This document shows, piece after piece, positions 61,452 to 64,000 of a stretch of 64,000 nucleotides of DNA. Source of the stretch: CAVTYH01 sp963738835 (GTDB lineage Bacteria; Planctomycetota; Planctomycetia; Pirellulales; JADZDJ01); assembly GCA_963738835.1 (NCBI GenBank), contig CAVTYH010000009.1, positions 310,001 through 374,000 of the forward strand. The letters run 5' to 3'. Both the position numbers and the translations under genes were made by a program. Numbering within the stretch: position 1 is the stretch's first letter; each line of letters starts with the position of its first letter. The notes below the pieces were generated by a model. That model had not been told where the DNA came from and did not search any database. It saw only the letters and a list, made by a program, of their open reading frames with translations.

Positions 61452-62374
61452 TGAAGACTGCTCGATACTTTCTATTGTTGACGATCGTCGAGTTGGCGTT
61501 CGTATCCGCAGCAGCGGCAGCCGACCTCTACGTCGACTATTTCGATAATAGCACTATCCATAAGTTCAACCCAACAGGTGCCGGTTCATCCCATCAGTTT
61601 CTTGCTTTCGCACCTGTTCCCGAGCTGCCGTCCGGCCTGCTGCTCCTGCTCGGCAGTTCGCTGGCTGGCCTAATCGCACTCCGCCGCCCTTTGAGATCGG
61701 AGCCAAAACGAACTCAACAACGAAGCGGGAACGCGAAAATCGCGTGGTTCACGACTATGGCGGTGACCTTGTTCGCCGCGGTGGCCAAAGCCGATGTGCT
61801 GGGAGGGCCAATTATCAATCCCAGTAATGATCATTCCTATTTTCTGCTCACTGGTAATAACTGGACCGGATCAGAGGCGGAGGCCCTCACCCTGGGGGGG
61901 CATTTGGTCACGATCAACGACGTCACCGAAAATCAATGGGTATTCGATACGTTTTCATCATTCGGTGGAACAGACCGCTTGATGTGGATCGGGCTGCACG
62001 ATGCTGGACCGAGCGGGACGTTTCAGTGGGCTTGGAGCAGCGGCGAGCCCGCCACTTACTTCAATTGGTCTCCGGTCGAGCCTAATTCAAGCAGCGAGCA
62101 CTTCGTGTACATGTATCATGCCCACGCTCCGGTAGATTCTTATCAACGGCTCCCGGGAACCTGGAACAACTACCAAGATCAATCCACAGAGCTTGGTCAG
62201 TCGGTCTATGGCGTTGTAGAAGTAGTGCCAGAGCCGTCTTCCGGCCTGCTGCTGTTGCTTGGCTGTTTGCTGGGTGGTCTAGTTGTGCTGCACCGCCGCC
62301 TGCGTGAACCAAGCGAATTGCAGCTCGATTTGACCAGCGCTAGTTACCGGCCCGATTCTACGGCTTTCGAGTGA
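61451..62374 (+). CDS. C-type-lectin-like PEP-CTERM protein, apparent fusion of two PEP-CTERM proteins
   Basis: 307 residues with the parts of an exported PEP-CTERM protein present twice. Residues 1-24 are a signal peptide. Residues 25-53 are a short stub (DLYVDYFDNSTIHKFNP). Residues 55-80 form a first PEP-CTERM-like tag (PVPELPSGLLLLLGSSLAG, then LRRPLRSEPKR). A second signal-like helix starts at Met103 (MAVTLFAAVAKA). Residues about 115-260 are a C-type-lectin-like domain (EAEALTLGGHLVTINDVTEN, MWIGLHDAG, GEPATYFNWSPVEPN, PGTWNNYQD). A second tag closes it (VVPEPSSGLLLLLGCLLGG, LHRRLRE), with a 20-residue tail. An internal start at 61757 would give a normal single PEP-CTERM lectin. Its start overlaps the kinase stop (TAATG). 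Confidence 0.78.
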   Translation: MKTARYFLLLTIVELAFVSAAAAADLYVDYFDNSTIHKFNPTGAGSSHQFLAFAPVPELPSGLLLLLGSSLAGLIALRRPLRSEPKRTQQRSGNAKIAWFTTMAVTLFAAVAKADVLGGPIINPSNDHSYFLLTGNNWTGSEAEALTLGGHLVTINDVTENQWVFDTFSSFGGTDRLMWIGLHDAGPSGTFQWAWSSGEPATYFNWSPVEPNSSSEHFVYMYHAHAPVDSYQRLPGTWNNYQDQSTELGQSVYGVVEVVPEPSSGLLLLLGCLLGGLVVLHRRLREPSELQLDLTSASYRPDSTAFE

Positions 62375-62703
62375 ATCGATTTCGACGATAGATTCGCCCG
62401 GCCTTTTTCTGGGGCTTTTGGCTGATCGGCTGGTGACGAGACATGGGTTCGGCCCGATTCCACAGTTTTCGACGGATCTGACCGCGAGGGGAGATTTGGC
62501 CCCCCGGTCGTTTTCACGGCCGGCTGATTTCGAGAGTCTTGAAAACTGAGTGGCGGATTCGTGGGCTTGGGGGTGAAATGCGCCGGTGCTTCCACCGCAG
62601 GCCGTTCCTTGCCGCAGCCAGCCAGTGCGAGCAGCACCCCCAAGAGCCAACCCAGATAATACTTCGATTGCATTGAAAATCGCATCGCGAATTCTGGCCT
62701 CAT
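62344..62703 (-). CDS. Small lipoprotein following the DUF1559 gene
   Basis: About 119 residues from ATG 62703, which overlaps the DUF1559 stop (ATGA); Met11 (62673) is the other choice. A lipoprotein signal YYLGWLLGVLLALAGCGKE with the lipobox Cys is clear. The mature part is Pro/Ser/Lys-rich with an imperfect repeat (SKTVESGR and SKAVESGR), probably unstructured. Small lipoproteins after DUF1559 genes are common in planctomycetes. The 3' end overlaps the convergent lectin gene by about 30 bases. Confidence 0.75.
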   Translation of the reverse strand: MRPEFAMRFSMQSKYYLGWLLGVLLALAGCGKERPAVEAPAHFTPKPTNPPLSFQDSRNQPAVKTTGGPNLPSRSDPSKTVESGRTHVSSPADQPKAPEKGRANLSSKSIHSKAVESGR

Positions 62704-63695
62704 GGCGCGTTCACCACATCGCCGTCGCGGATTCCACCCAGAGAATCGAGCAAGCCATCGGACAAGAACTTCGAGACAAAGTGGACCGAACCATCGGCGT
62801 AACAAAAGGTGACGGTTTGCGGATGCTTGCTGCTGAAGTGATTCCATTCGGGTTCGCCCAATCCCCACAGCGTCGGCATCGGGCCGGAGCCCATCCACGA
62901 GTAGCCGTAGTCGTAGTTGCCCGACGACGTGTCGCCGATCGCCTCGCCAAACAAGAGCGTCTTGCTGGTTCCGTCGGTAATTTTTGCGACTTTGTTCTGC
63001 GAGCGATTGCTGAAAACGCCACGGTAGTCGTCGAAGTATTGCATATTCACCACGCCCAATCGACCGGCGCTGGGCAAGTAATGTGTGAGTCCCAGCGTGG
63101 CGTTATCGGGCGGAGTGAAATAGGGGCAATCGAGCCAACCAAAGGGAGACTCGTAATACGTGTGCAAAATTGCAATCGTACCCTGCACTGGCACTTCATC
63201 CGGCGCAGAGGGGCACAGCAAGTCGTTGAGCCGGTATTGGGCCGCGTTCCAAGTGTTGTCGTCATCCCACCAGGGAGGCATCGATTTTTGGACATTCAAT
63301 AAACTGCCGTCCATGATCTGGTAGACCGATTTGTTCTCGAAATAAGGCAGCAAGAACGGAATGACGCCCACGTACTGCTCTGTGGGATGGCTGAGGTCAA
63401 TCGCCTTCGGCGGAATCATTCCCAAGTAGCCGGGCGGAAATGTTCGTCGCACATTGTGATAGTTCAGCGCCGACAAACCGAGCTGTTTGAGCTGGTTCGC
63501 ACATTGGATGCGCCGCGCTGCCTCGCGCGATTGCTGGACCGCGGGGAGCAAAAGACCAGAAAGAATGCCAATGATAGCGATCACGACCAGTAGTTCCACA
63601 ATCGTGAACGCCAATCGCTTTGGCGGGCTCGCTACGCTGAGCCCGCCGAAGGGCAACTCGACCGTTTTAAAACCGTGTCGCGGCCGGTGTGCCAT
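62700..63695 (-). CDS. DUF1559 pseudopilin-like protein
   Basis: 331 residues. N-terminal type IV pilin/type II secretion methylation motif RLAFTIVELLVVIAIIGIL (Glu at +5) with GLLLPAVQQSREAARRIQC, then the DUF1559 body (NQLKQLGLSALNYHNVRRTF, PPGYLGMIPP) and the usual H-x-DG-like ending FCYADGSVHFVSKFLSDGLL. The function is not known; planctomycetes carry tens of paralogues. Upstream region 63696-63740 should hold its promoter. Confidence 0.93.
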   Translation of the reverse strand: MAHRPRHGFKTVELPFGGLSVASPPKRLAFTIVELLVVIAIIGILSGLLLPAVQQSREAARRIQCANQLKQLGLSALNYHNVRRTFPPGYLGMIPPKAIDLSHPTEQYVGVIPFLLPYFENKSVYQIMDGSLLNVQKSMPPWWDDDNTWNAAQYRLNDLLCPSAPDEVPVQGTIAILHTYYESPFGWLDCPYFTPPDNATLGLTHYLPSAGRLGVVNMQYFDDYRGVFSNRSQNKVAKITDGTSKTLLFGEAIGDTSSGNYDYGYSWMGSGPMPTLWGLGEPEWNHFSSKHPQTVTFCYADGSVHFVSKFLSDGLLDSLGGIRDGDVVNAP

Positions 63696-64000
63696 TGTGA
63701 TGGTCCTTGGAATTCAAAGCCAGGCGGAGTGTAGCATTACCCCGCCAAAGAGGCAATCAATCCGTCAGCCATGTGCGGCGAACTTTATAAATCGAAAAAA
63801 TCTTTGGAATCGGGCATTCTAGCTGTCACACGTGCCATTTGATTGACGGGTAAGAGACTGGAGACATGCGCGGTGTTATTGGCAGGGCCTCGAAAGTTCC
63901 TGGATTCGCAACCGTCGGCAATTACGGCAGCGGCTGCATCCGAAGCGGTTGCCGCTGCGCGGCCAGGCGTTTTTATGTAGGGGGTGACTTTTAGGCAACA
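63696..64000. other. Right-edge non-coding stretch
   Basis: About 300 bases upstream of the DUF1559 gene. I see no gene, RNA or repeat in it. A rightward gene could begin beyond the window. Confidence 0.45.

Overview
The window looks like a chromosomal segment of a planctomycete, most likely of the Pirellulales type. The evidence is internal. Four surface proteins carry the N-terminal LEPR-XLL-type motif (variants such as FEPLEARMCLA and FENLEVRAVLSA). Five proteins end in PEP-CTERM sorting tags. There is a DUF1559 pseudopilin-like protein, two ECF sigma factor/Ser-Thr kinase pairs, sulfatases, dockerin-like modules and Tat-signal (RRDF/RRGF) proteins. These assignments are from reading motifs; no database search was possible.

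Layout. (1) 1-6290 (-): a very large autotransporter-type beta-strand-repeat surface protein running off the left edge. (2) 6998-7071 (+): tRNA-Arg(ACG). (3) 7148-10624 (+): a decayed PA14 fragment and two S1-type sulfatases. (4) 10872-24159 (-): a surface/secreted protein island with a PEP-CTERM protein, two LEPR-XLL proteins (one a BNR-propeller/RTX fusion) and a 6-kb LamG-GH51-LamG-dockerin protein. (5) 24412-28305 (+): an ECF sigma factor and a membrane Ser/Thr kinase with a c-type-haem sensor module, followed by a secreted coiled-coil protein with a strong terminator. (6) 28642-29162: transposase remnants. (7) 29456-40045: carbohydrate utilisation, with a NIPSNAP protein, a GH44 glucanase, an ECF/FecR/sugar-isomerase operon, two PEP-CTERM proteins and a GH2 beta-galactosidase-like enzyme. 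(8) 40032-57319: surface glycan biosynthesis. A minus-strand operon makes a CDP-3,6-dideoxyhexose (rfbF-rfbG-SDR-GT2-split transketolase-rfbH-GT-C). A plus-strand block looks like a 3-acetamido sugar pathway (dehydrogenase, aminotransferase, acetyltransferase) with two membrane proteins. (9) 57508-61451 (+): a second ECF/kinase pair, the kinase bearing TPRs and an in-frame intergenic-type repeat. (10) 61451-63695: a double PEP-CTERM C-type-lectin protein, a lipoprotein and a DUF1559 protein.

How it fits together: the cell appears to degrade sulfated and hemicellulosic polysaccharides outside the cytoplasm, decorate its surface with unusual deoxy sugars, and control this with ECF sigma factors coupled to kinases or FecR-type proteins. 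No exosortase, cohesin or polysaccharide polymerase gene is in the window.

Important caveat: about twenty coding regions or parts of them are interrupted by single small indels, about one per 3 kb, often loss of one G beside CG. The fragments on both sides stay perfectly conserved, so most are probably sequencing or assembly errors. I give merged coordinates and state where each break lies.
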